A DNA stretch of 64,000 bases. It comes from Branchinecta lynchi. Its lineage: Eukaryota > Arthropoda > Branchiopoda > Anostraca > Branchinectidae. Shown here piece after piece: positions 1 through 9,399 of this stretch; position 1 is the stretch's first letter, and each line of letters starts with the position of its first letter. The notes beneath the pieces were generated by a model that was given only the letters and a program-made list of their open reading frames with translations, did no database searches and was not told the origin of the DNA. The DNA is taken from assembly GCA_023053575.1 (NCBI GenBank), contig JAKZAP010000008.1, positions 2,939,001 to 3,003,000 of the forward strand, given 5' to 3'. The position numbers and the translations under genes are program-made.

Positions 1-215
1 CCCTTCATTTAAACCCCCACCCCTAAATGTGGGGCTACAGAGCCCATCTACGAACTTGACCTTACTCTTGACCCAAAGAATCCTCACACCAAGTTTCATC
101 AAAATATCTCATTCCCTTCGAGAGTTACAGTGCGCACAGACGGACGGACAGACGGACAACTTTTGTGATGTCATAGGTATCCCTCCACTTACGTTTTGGG
201 ATCCAAAAAAAAAAC
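1..215 (+). mobile_element. Family A element, right end
   Basis: Carries the family A 3' module: GGGCTACAGAGCCCATCTAC, then AAGTTTCATCAAAATATCTC, a GACGGACGGACAGACGGACA tract, and the end TACGTTTTGGGATCC. The same module ends near 2455, 17765, 50565 and 63475, and is inverted at about 20035. The element is cut by the left edge of the window. Confidence 0.75.
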
Positions 216-234
216 AGAAAATGGGAAGTAAGGA

Positions 235-470
235 CTTTCTGGCTGGATAATTAGTTCATCCGGAATCCGGTCGAAACCGGAAATTAGAAAACAAATTACT
301 TAATTCGATCGGAGGATCGACAAAAGGTAAACAGTATGTGTTGAATCCAGATATGAGCTGTATTTTCTCACTGGACAAGTGGTTTGACCGGTGTCCGACC
401 AAAACCGGAAATTTCAAAGAAGTAAAATAAAATTCTGATGTCGCTAAAGGTTGGAGGAGGTAGGGTGTAC
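235..470 (-). repeat. Family A monomers in reverse orientation
   Basis: Two diverged copies of the 137-bp family A monomer read on the minus strand, recognised by TCCGGAATCCGGTCGAAACC and GGACAAGTGGTTTGACCGG. Together with the forward piece at 1-215 they make a tail-to-tail arrangement. Confidence 0.55.
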
Positions 471-1139
471 CAGAAAAGACAAGGTGAATCAGTATACTGT
501 TTATTCTTATTATTCCAAGAAGATAGCTTCAGGGGGTTTTGTTTCTTGCCTTATATTTATGTTATGTAGTTTGTGTAGTACGAATAAATGAATGAATTCG
601 AATAAGCCAGGCTGTTTTATATGCTTTTAGCTGGAAAGTATGACTTAGTTCAGTGGTTTGTTACAATGATCTCAAATGTACACGGGTTCCGCAAAGACGG
701 AACATCTGCAAGACCTGATTATCTGTGTAAAAAAGATCGACAAATATTTACCTTTGGAACCCCATGAAAACCTTAGGTCTTGCTTTTCTACCATTTGTCC
801 AGAAAGGGTACCGTCCGACCTTGAATAACCGACCAAAGGAACATACCTTTACTACAGGGCATCGGACAGGTTAGAGAATGGAGGACAGTTATAGAAGCTA
901 TCGAAGGCCCAGACGGTTCTGACACGTCGACTTCACTTCTCGGAAATCTTGGATTCTATGCACTCCGATCGGGAAAGTCTCTTTTTTTTAGGTCGCATTT
1001 AATGCACGTGAGCCAGTGCGACGAACAGGCTTGGGGCTCACAGAGTCCGTGTTGAACAGGTCACCGTATACAGCTGTATCCGGTCTACGCTGCCTTTAGT
1101 AGGTTACTTTTGCCATGGCGTATCGTCAACGAGACCAAA
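471..1139. other. No recognisable feature
   Basis: No long open frame, RNA gene or repeat family seen elsewhere in the window was recognised here. It is intergenic or beyond the 3' end of the receptor gene, which is transcribed leftwards and stops at 5051. Confidence 0.4.
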
Positions 1140-1395
1140 GCTTTCGCTTCAATATAGTTCAAATAAAGCTTTAACTTATAACAAATTTTCCGGTTTCAGC
1201 CGGATTCCGGGTGAGCTACTTGTCCAGGTAGAAAATGATTTTCACGTAATTGTTCAGCATGTCATAGTACCCCTAAACGGAACATCTAACTGACTTCAAA
1301 TAAAATTTTCACTTTTAGCAAACTTTCCGGTTTTGGTCGGACTCCGGGCGAACTACTTGTCCGGCGAGAAAATACTTTTCATAATCGTGTTCAGC

Positions 1396-1710
1396 CAGGG
1401 TTGCCACATCAAAGATATTTAGAGGGTGACTTTTGGCCCAAAACAGAGAGTGAATTGGGAGTGAAATTTATTTTCATGAAATGTGCACTTTTGGTCAGAA
1501 TGGTCTCTGTAAAAATGAAGAATCTTAATTTTACTTTGAAACTTAAAATCGACTTGAAATAGTCGCTTCTGGTCGGAATCCCTGCTGCAGAAATGACACA
1601 TTTGGTCATTTTCTGAAACAGAGTGATTTTTATGTCCTACGTAGGACAAGAGTGACAAAAAACAAAATAGAGTGACAATTCGCAATATCGTGCCACATGT
1701 GGCAACCCTG
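1396..1710. mobile_element. hAT-like non-autonomous element, 315 bp
   Basis: Ends are near-perfect inverted repeats CAGGGTTGCCACAT...ATGTGGCAACCCTG. It is flanked by 8-bp duplications TGTTCAGC (1388-1395) and TGTTTAGC (1711-1718), one mismatch. TGTTCAGC matches the family A consensus (GTGTTCAGCATGTC), so the right copy mutated after insertion. The interior is built of degenerate GTGAC-plus-T-run units. The 8-bp duplications and CAGGG ends are the hAT signature. Confidence 0.75.
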
Positions 1711-2083
1711 TGTTTAGCATGTCTTCTTTGCCCCTTGATCGACTATTTCAGTAGATCTTCGGTGTCAAGCGGAAACCACGTATCTGGAAAAATTCCACTT
1801 TTTGACACAGTTCTACTCACCGAAAAAATCTGCATCGAACGATGCGTATCTCGATTGCCTCCGACCCATAGTTTGGGAGATACAACCAAGCTGTAAACCA
1901 CGGATCTTGGATTAACATAGGGGGCTGTACTACTAACGAGAAAAAGTTATTATGTTTTTATCACCTCCTGAAAAGTTTTGAAAAAGGGAGATACGTGGTT
2001 TACGCTTGACACCGACGAGATGTTCAAAAATATCTTGTTTGCCCCTTAATTCGAACTCCCACCCGAAAATGTAGGGCTACAGA

Positions 2084-2278
2084 CAAGGCCGTATCCAGGG
2101 GGGGGGGTTAGGGGGTTGACCCCCCCCCCCTAAACATACAAAAATAGTCATTGTTATAGGCTTTTCCCTCTGATTTATGTCTTTTTTGTACTTTTTTGTC
2201 CGACCCGCAGGCAAACCCCCCCCCCCCCCCCCGAAAGACACCCCCCCCCCCCGAAATAAATTCCTGGATACGGGCCTG
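2084..2278. mobile_element. hAT-like MITE, family D copy 1 (195 bp)
   Basis: Termini CAAGGCCGTATCCAGG and CCTGGATACGGGCCTG are inverted repeats. The insertion is bracketed by perfect 8-bp duplications GCTACAGA (2076-2083 and 2279-2286), which interrupt the family A motif GGGCTACAGAGCCC. The interior holds long G and C runs just inside each end and the conserved segment AGGCTTTTCCCTCTGAT. No coding capacity. Confidence 0.9.
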
Positions 2279-2470
2279 GCTACAGAGCCCATCTACGAAC
2301 TCGACCTTTCCCTTGATCCAAAGAATCCTCACACCAAGTTTCATCAAATATCTAACTCCCTTCGAGAGGTATCGTTCTGACAGACAGGCGGACGGTCAGA
2401 CGGACGGACAACTTTCGCGATGTCATAGGTATCCCTCCAAATACGTTTTGGGATCCCAGAAACTAAAATT

Positions 2471-2899
2471 TCGATACAGGACGCCGCTGGTGGTCTTTCC
2501 GTGTCTTTTCTTTTCTTAATGATTGCCGCAAGTAGCATTTTTGTCAAACGTATTTTTTTATTATTATACAAAATCCGGCCAGAATTGTGGTGGTTCCTGT
2601 ATTAAACTGGCAGAGGAGCGGGCAGAAAGCGACTTGTATAGGATCTTGAGAAAGTACAACTAAAAACTGAAACATTATAATAGTAATGATAGAAATAATA
2701 AACGCAATCATACATACATTTTCAAACATACTGAGAACCATCAGAGAAAAAAAGGAAATATAAGTAACGTTCCAGTGCCTTATTATTAGTTATGATCGTT
2801 ACTATTATTGTTATCATTGCCGTTCCATAGGCTCCTCCCACTCATATTTTTGTTCCACGACTGTTACGATCGTTACAATTTACTTATGGTGGCCGCTAG
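2471..2899. other. No recognisable feature
   Basis: Unique-looking AT-rich sequence without family motifs, RNA signatures or convincing open frames. Confidence 0.35.
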
Positions 2900-3005
2900 C
2901 AGGCCCGTATCCAGGAATTCTTTTTTTTTTTTGGGGGGGGGCCTGCGGGTCAGAAATAAAAGACATAGATCAGAGGGAAAAGCCTATAAAATTATGATTT
3001 TATAG
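2900..3005 (-). mobile_element. hAT-like MITE, family D copy 2, truncated
   Basis: Begins CAGGCCCGTATCCAGGAATT, then T and G runs and the CAGAGGGAAAAGCCTATAAA segment of family D, and stops after about 106 bp without the far terminus. No target duplication can be assigned. Confidence 0.7.
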
Positions 3006-3316
3006 ACGCTACCGTAGTGTTTACTGTACTGACTCACTCTTATTCCCTAATCGGTCGACCACTATTATTTCCTCAAGTTCGACCATCGTACAACCTTTTT
3101 CTCGCCATCAGTCGCAGCATTTGACTGGTTTAGTAGAGTATAGGGGATCTATCTATCATGTCACTGGGATGTGAACTTGCGCTGCGGCCTGACCTTGTCC
3201 ATGCTCTTTTGTTTCTGGTTGGTCCGAAGATCGGAAACAAACAACGCTCCCTGCATAGCAAGCGATGAAACCGGTGTGTCTCTGTTCTTGCGTGGAGAGA
3301 TAGGAGAAGCGGGAAG

Positions 3317-3772
3317 TAGTGTTGCCAAGTGTGACACCTTTGGTGTTTTTTGACACTTTTTGTCTCTGGGTGACATCGTGACACCTTTTTCTGGAAAGTG
3401 ACACCTTTTTTACGAACGACACTTTTTAGGTCAAAAAAGTATTTTTTTCATTTACTTTGCAAAAGTGATGGACTACCGCCGCCAAAATTCACTGCCAAAA
3501 CATGTAATTTACTTTGAGTTTCTACACATAAACAGTTTGAAGCCTTAAATAAAGCTCATTTCCGATTAAATTTTGTTAGAAAACTGATGTAACAGTTAAA
3601 AAAATGATGTAAACTTGATTGATTGATTAAAAGATGTAGTTACAAATTACGTTATTACCAATTACGCGCGTTGCGCAACGGAATGCACACACAAATCGAG
3701 TTGCCAAAAAGCATCTTTTTCTCAGCAACTGCGACACTTTTATGAGTCGAGCTCTTGGCAACCCTGGGCCAG
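3317..3772. mobile_element. Probable hAT-like element related to that at 1396
   Basis: The left end TAGTGTTGCCAAG and right end CTTGGCAACCCTG form imperfect inverted repeats. The left part has repeated GTGACACCTTTTT units as in the 1396-1710 element. No convincing 8-bp duplication is visible, so the boundaries are approximate. Confidence 0.5.
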
Positions 3773-4383
3773 ACAGGGGAAAACTAGCTGAAGTCGTTCA
3801 CAAAATTACGAAGTAAGACAACAATTAGAAAGGAAGAAAAGATCTTATTATACTTGGAAAGCAACAGTACGTAGTGCTACACTTTCTTCAAGGATACTTG
3901 ACTTCATTTTTTTCCCATTAAAGAGACTTCGATGTATAGAAGGAGTTCCGTGAAAAACGCGGCGTAAAATAAGAGTTTTGTTCCAACTAGGTTGAGCTTT
4001 AATGTCGGAAGACAAATTTCACTCGAGTCTGAATCCTAAGAACGGTGTATGCATCCTCCTAAATGGATGCGAAACACGGCACCGACATGCGGCACGGAAA
4101 TGTCCTTCCTGGAAATTTAATTTTCCTTGCTCTTTGTTTCAGCTTAGCCACGTAGCTTTGTAGCAATCAGCTTAGCTTTGTTCGCTCAATCAGGGCACTA
4201 ACTAGTCTATGTTGTGTCGTCCTTAACCACAGGAGCACGGTCGTCCTTGGACTCAGTCCTGGTTCTAGTTCGTAACCGGGCTTCTTTCCTGTCTGCACTT
4301 TTCTAGAACCCAGGACTACCATGCCTGGAGTGAAGGCGTGATTATCGTGTCCCGCGAATGCAAATCGTTGTTGATGGACAGCC
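3773..4383. other. Uncertain region left of a foldback element
   Basis: Contains an open minus-strand stretch (4167-4385) that is interrupted by the foldback at 4393-4807 and may have continued into the minus-strand open stretch on the other side (4796-5023). The residues match no family I recognise. A broken retroelement or chance open frame is likeliest. Confidence 0.3.
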
Positions 4384-4392
4384 ATCCAACGC

Positions 4393-4807
4393 GGGATCGA
4401 CTAAAAAGAGGCACGGCATCGCGCAGGAGGCACGAGTAATACAAAGAGATTAGCGTGTAGTAGAAGTAGACAAGTAAGTGAGAGTTGAAATCCAGAGCCT
4501 AAAAGAAGGCACGTTAGAACATTGTTCCAACCCCTCACTCTGAAGCCTGAAAGGGCCCTTTTAGTTTAGTTGGATCGACTAAAAAGAGGCGCGACATAGT
4601 GTAGGAGGCACGAGGACTAAAAAGAGGCACGAAAACTAAAAGGGCCCTTTCAGGCTTCAGAGTGAGGGGTAGGAACAATGTTCTAACGTGCCTTCTTTTA
4701 GGCTCTGGATTTCAACTCTCACTGACTTGTCTACTTCTACTACACGCTAATCTCTTTGTATTACTCGTACCTCCTGCGCCATGCCATGCCTCTTTTTAGT
4801 CGATCCC
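4393..4807. mobile_element. Foldback element with 9-bp target duplication (Mutator-like size)
   Basis: Two nearly identical inverted arms (about 4393-4572 and 4634-4807) start and end GGGATCGACTAAAAAGAGGC / GCCTCTTTTTAGTCGATCCC, with a short centre holding further copies of GACTAAAAAGAGGC. Flanks are ATCCAACGC (4384-4392) and ATCCAATGC (4808-4816), a 9-bp duplication with one mismatch, the size made by Mutator-like transposases. No coding capacity. Confidence 0.75.
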
Positions 4808-5050
4808 ATCCAATGCTCCACCGTTTCTTGCCCTGTATTTCTCCAAGTCAACGATTCTACGGCTGTGGCTCCAAGGTTCGTCTAACAAAACCACACCACT
4901 TGTACCGTCGCAGAACAATGTCAAGCCGGGCATTCTGACGTAGTCCAGAGGCCTAACCATTCGGCAACCATCGGCGTTGCTTACTGCCAAGGACGAAGCG
5001 CCCTTGATGCGACGGTGGCCCAAAAGTTGGTTCTTCCGTTATTCCTTTGA

Positions 5051-5304
5051 TCAAAGATTTCGAGTTATATGGTGGTTTGGTGCGCTCGGCAATCTTCTTT
5101 CGTTTAAGAACTGCATATTTACTTTATATAACTGTTCACGGGCACGTTGGTGTCCTCTTCCACAAATTAACTGGCGGAAGGCCCGCTTGAAGTCGCGCGA
5201 GGTAGTGGCGTAAATGAATGGATTAAGACAGCTATTCACATATCCCAGCCAAAATGTCACGGCAAATGCTTCTGCGGAGATCTTCGCTGATGGACAAATA
5301 ACAC
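5051..5304 (-). CDS. alpha-1-type adrenergic GPCR, last exon with TM7 and C-terminal tail
   Basis: Terminal exon. An ATTCCAG acceptor is followed by two bases that complete the Gly codon split at 43775, then VICPSAKISAEAFAVTFW (ECL3 into TM7), LGYVNSCLNPFIY (the NPxxY motif, here NPFIY), helix 8 SRDFKRAFRQLICGRG with a possible palmitoylated Cys, and a short basic tail ending at TGA (5051-5053). The NPFIYATTSRDFKRAF stretch fits alpha-1 and related aminergic receptors. The tail after helix 8 is about 40 residues, much shorter than in vertebrate alpha-1A/B, and lacks an obvious PDZ-binding end. The open frame extends upstream of the acceptor, but that part is intronic because the splice phase agrees with the donor 38.5 kb upstream. 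Confidence 0.93.
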
Positions 5305-5676
5305 CTGGAATAATGACTGAGTTAACAATGCACCAGGAACAATTTGATGAATTGGGCGGAAATGGATTTTGTGAGGGAAGATGTCCGATCTCGCAGCCAA
5401 GGCAAGGATGCCGGGTCATTTATACGAGTGAGCCTGTTTGTCCGGCCACCAGCCCCACAGCCTACGAATGCAGCGTCGTCAAGAAGACCCGTCATGTCCT
5501 TTCACTCCCAAATAAGAATCGGCTGCAGAATAATAAAACACGTAAGCGATTATTAAATTGCAGATTGAAGGCGGTAGATTTCTTTGTGTACTAGCTAGAA
5601 TAGATAATACAGAATGCTCGAAGTGCGAGCCGTACTCCCATCATGCTTTTCCCACCTAAACCAGAATCAGCTGTCC
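5305..5676. other. Receptor intron, no feature recognised
   Basis: Intron sequence immediately upstream of the last receptor exon. The minus-strand frame stays open until 5419, but this is judged fortuitous because the splice acceptor at 5305-5306 gives the conserved junction. Confidence 0.5.
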
Positions 5677-5848
5677 CCACACTGTAAAAAGATTTCCGTA
5701 TAAAGATTAAAGCTAACTGCAGTATTTGCCACTCGGATTATTCTTATCTCTACGAAGATAAGATTAATACCAAATAGAGAAAAGATGAATCTGAGTAGCA
5801 AATACTGCAGTTAACTTTAATCTTTATACGGAGAAACTTTTTACAGTG
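5677..5848. repeat. Short foldback / MITE of about 170 bp
   Basis: Arms CACTGTAAAAAGATTTCCGT and the complement of GGAGAAACTTTTTACAGTG continue as an imperfect inverted repeat through AACTGCAGTATTTGC / GCAAATACTGCAGTT to a central loop near 5765. This would fold into a long hairpin. No clear target duplication. Confidence 0.7.
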
Positions 5849-6060
5849 CAGACGCGTATATCATATACCAACAGATCAGGCATGAAACATCACATGTCGT
5901 TCTTTGGGAGTAGCCTTAACAGGGGGCGTAAATAGCCTTTTACCTTTAGGCGAGGGGTAGGGGGGGGGGGTGTCCAGTTGCGCTGACGAGAACTGATTAT
6001 TGACAGACGAAAAGCGCTGTGGCCGCTTCTCTTCAGTCTCAAGTCGAGAATGTCAAGTAA

Positions 6061-6298
6061 GAGCGTGTTCCACCCTTCTACAAATAGTAACTATTAGTAC
6101 TATTTCTGTTCCAACCTCACCAAAAGTTACTACGCTGACCGTTCCAACCTTCTCCAAATAGTAACTATTTGCTTACCACGCTCAGGATCTCCGTAACGTG
6201 ATTGGTCGGATTCACCCGTGGCATGATATTCTGCTGGAAAATAGAAAAATCGTTCCAGCCATGCGTAGTAACTACGGTAAGTAGGATGGAACACGCTC
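6061..6298. mobile_element. MITE family H copy 1 with TAA duplication
   Basis: Ends GAGCGTGTTCCACCCTTC and the complement GGATGGAACACGCTC, with internal TAGTAACTA / CGTAGTAACTACGG units that make it almost wholly self-complementary. It is flanked by TAA on both sides (6058-6060, 6299-6301). Two other copies (31130, 61108) also show 3-bp AT-only duplications, as PIF/Harbinger-type elements do. No coding capacity. Confidence 0.8.
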
Positions 6299-6301
6299 TA
6301 A

Positions 6302-7351
6302 ATGTCGCACCCTCTTCTAAACAGAGAATACAGTTCTACGAAATGGGCCGCAGGCGCATTTCAATATTCATATCGGACCCTAAAAACGCAAAGGATGAAA
6401 CGCCAACTAATTGACGCGCCCTTCTACTAAATAGGGAATACTAGGAATGTGTCGCATGCGAAATTTTGTAGAAATTGGCAGGGTCTCTTTTTGTGATTTA
6501 AAATGAAAGTAAGGAGTAAGTATAAAATCATAGATCTGTCAGCCAGAAAAGGTATGGTCCTAAGGAACTAAGTAAACACTAAGTATATTAATCTAAAATT
6601 TACAGTAACAAAAAGTTTACTTTTTCTCTCGCTAAAGTAAAGCTTTTTCTTAGTGATCACGTTAAAAGACGTGCTTATTGCCGGAGTAATCCAATCTTTA
6701 GGCCCGTCATTTCCACTTCCAGTTTATTAACCACATAGAAAAGTGACAAACAAAAGAATCCCAGTTCTCCGACAAGGCTTTCTTCAATCATCAGTGTGCA
6801 GTCAGATTACTAGTATTTGTGATCATAAGGGCAACGTGCGAGAGATCTGGATTATACTGTAATGAGGGACTGATTAAGCTTTGATTCCTGTATTCCCGGG
6901 GGAAATCTGAGCTCCCAGAATACATACTGAGCGGGACGGTTTTCTTATCGTTCGGAAGATTTTCCTGTCTTAACTTAATTAATTAAGTCGATGTTTACTG
7001 GAAATATTGCGGTTCTTATGAAGATACCTAAGGGGGTGAAAGCTTGACATGAACATAGCACACCTATCTGTGAGGTGCCGTCATATGCGGCGGCTGAGTG
7101 GGTGGCGAGAAAAGGCCTTTGCGGGAATTAGAACTCACTTTTAAGCCGGCGAAATAAAACATAATAGCAAGATTTCCCAAAATACAGTAGAGGTATGCTT
7201 ATTTGAACGTTTATTGACTTTGAACTTTGCCCTTTTCGTGCGCTTGTTGTGAATAAAGTTAACTACCAGTTAAAAACACCTGAATAGATTCTACCATTTA
7301 GCCCAAAACTGCAGTGTTCACTTTATAAGTAGTGTAGTGAAAGACAAAAAT
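6302..7351. other. Receptor intron, no feature recognised
   Basis: About 1 kb of intron of moderate base composition without open frames or matches to the repeat families of the window. Confidence 0.4.
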
Positions 7352-7427
7352 GCTCCTCAGCCGGGATTTGAACCCAGGATCCTCTGCTTACAAGCCAGGT
7401 GCTCTACCATTTGAGCTACCGAGGGGC
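7352..7427 (-). tRNA. tRNA-Thr(UGU)-like sequence, possibly a pseudogene
   Basis: Read on the minus strand it has a D-arm (GCTC...GAGC), an anticodon loop CTTGTAA giving UGU (Thr), and a T-arm CTGGG-TTCAAAT-CCCGG with a good B box (GGGTTCAAATCCC). The acceptor stem mostly pairs, but the anticodon stem is badly paired on its 3' side (GCAGA opposite CCTGG). That suggests a base change or loss, a tRNA-derived repeat or a decayed copy. No poly-T terminator is evident just 3' of it. Confidence 0.5.
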
Positions 7428-7716
7428 TTGTGAACAGAGTTCGCAAACCACTACAACAGTCTAATAGAAGCCGGCCATAGGAACAGTCCCGCCCGAAGGC
7501 TAATTCATCTAACTAGTTCACATCCCCATGTCACGGAAAATAATAATTATACACTGATGCCCCTGTTTACATCTAAGTTACTGTTCAAATAAGTATACCT
7601 AGACACCCACCAACAGCAGTTCTTCCATTTCTACTGTATCCTGTTTCGCAGTGGAATACATTGTTTTGGGTCGGTCTGCTTTACTGTTCTACTACAGGCC
7701 TATTTTAGCAGAAAAC

Positions 7717-9342
7717 AAGAGCTACGAGCTCATATGGCACTTGTTACGAGTAGGCACGGCTCGGTTATGTCAATTATATATCTAGTGTTTGCTAGGTGTC
7801 TTCCCACCAAGTTTCATCTCGATCCCTCCATTCATAGCGTTTTCCAATATTTCCGGTTCTCCCCTCCAGCTCCCCCCAAAAGTCACCGGATCCGGTCCGG
7901 ATTTTAAGTGGGTCATCTGAGGCATGAGGTCTTTCCAAATATCAAGTTTCATCGAGATCCGGTCACCCGTTCAAAAGTTATAAATACCTCAAGATTCCGG
8001 ATTCCCCCTCACTCCACTCCCCCGACAGTGCCCGAATCGGCTCGGTCATGTCAATGATGTATCTAGTGTTTGCTAGGTGTCTTCCCACCAAGTTTCATCT
8101 CGATCCCTCCACTCATAGCGTTTCCCAAGATTTCCAGTTGCCCCCTCCAGCTCCCCCCAAAAGTCACCGGATCCGGTCCGGTATTTTAAGTGGGTCGTCT
8201 GAGGCATGAGGCCTTTCCAAATATCAAGTTCCATCGAGATCCGATCACCCATTCAAAAGTTATAAATACCTCAAGATTCCAGATTCCCCCTCCCTCCACT
8301 CCCCCCACAGTGCCCGAATTGGCTCGGTTATGTCAATGATGTATCTAGTGTTTGCTAGGTGTCTTCCCACCAAGTTTCATCTCGATCCCTCCACTCATAG
8401 CGTTTCCCAAGATTTCCAGTTGCCCCCTCCAGCTCCCCCCAAAAGTCACCGGATCCGGTCCGGTATTTTAAGTGGGTCGTCTGAGGCATGAGGCCTTTCC
8501 AAATATCAAGTTCCATCGAGATCCGATCACCCATTCAAAAGTTATAAATACCTCAAGATTCCAGATTCCCCCTCCCTCCACTCCCCCCACAGTGCCCGAA
8601 TTGGCTCGGTTATGTCAATGATGTATCTAGTGTTTGCTAGGTGTCTTCCCACCAAGTTTCATCTCGATCCCTCCACTCACAGCGTTTCCCAAGATTTCCG
8701 GTTGCCCCCCTCCAGCTCCCCCCAAAAGTCACCGGATCCGGTCCGGATTTAAGTGGGTCGTCTGAGGCATGAGGTCTTTCCAAATATCAAGTTCCATCGA
8801 GATCCGATCACCCGTTCAAAAGTTATAAATACCTCAAGATTCCGGATTCCCCCTCCCTCCACTCCCCCACAGTGCCCGAATCGGCTCGGTTATGTCAATG
8901 ATGTATCTAGTGTTTGCTAGGTGTCTTCCCACCAAGTTTCATCTCGATCCCTCCACTCACAGCGTTTCCCAAGATTTCCGGTTGCCCCCCTCCAGCTCCC
9001 CCCAAAAGTCACCGGATCCGGTCCGGATTTTAAGTGGGTCGTCTGAGGCATGAGGTCGTTCCAAATATCAAGTTTCATCGAGATCCGATCACCCGTTCAA
9101 AAGTAAAAAATACCTCAGATTCCGGATTCCCCCTCCCTCCACTCCCCCCACGGTGCTCGGATCGGGGAAGTGACTATTTCCAACTAAATCATTTGGGGTC
9201 CCTGATACGCCTGCCAAGTTTTATCGTCCTAGCTTATGTAGAAGTGCCCGAACTAGCAAAACCTGGACAGACCGACAGACCGGCAGACCGACGGACGGAC
9301 AGAAATTGCGATCGCTATATGGCACTTGGCCGAAGGGCAAGT
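7717..9342 (+). mobile_element. Family B element 1: array of about 282-bp dimers
   Basis: Left end GAGCTACGAGCTCATATGGC, then four to five copies of a unit whose CTCGGT landmark recurs at 7760, 8041, 8323, 8605 and 8885 (periods 280-282). Each unit is two diverged ~141-bp halves, both with AAGTTNCATC and a C-rich tail. The array is followed by AAGTTTTATCGTCCTAGC, a CAGACCGACGGACGGACAG tract, GCGATCGC and a terminal hairpin GGCACTTGGCCGAAGGGCAA. The tandem core, tetranucleotide tract and hairpin end resemble pearl/HINE-type Helitron-like elements (inference). Confidence 0.7.
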
Positions 9343-9399
9343 TTCATAAAAAGTGGATATTCAAAATCTCTGTTTTTTAGCAGAAAAGAGGTTGAGTTT

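Larger units (their letters stand above)
1140..2470 (+). mobile_element. Family A element with two hAT-like insertions
   Basis: Forward family A copy: diverged 137-bp monomers (TTTCCGGTTTCAGCCGGATT near 1188 and TTTTGGTCGGACTCCGGGCG near 1331), the GCCCCTTAATTCGAACTCCC spacer, the GGGCTACAGA...GCCCATCTACGAAC segment, the GACGGACGGACA tract near 2399 and the ACGTTTTGGGATCCC end at about 2456. It is split by the insertions 1396-1710 and 2084-2278, each flanked by 8-bp duplications. The element is therefore older than both. Confidence 0.75.

Noticed and set aside
4167..5023. Minus-strand frames either side of the foldback as one interrupted gene
   Set aside because: The residues show no recognisable family or splice signals, so continuity is possible but not supported as a gene.
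5305..5419. Upstream extension of the TM7 open frame to an ATG at 5419
   Set aside because: A canonical acceptor at 5305-5306 joins in phase with the TM6 exon donor and gives the conserved receptor sequence; upstream residues do not resemble ECL3.
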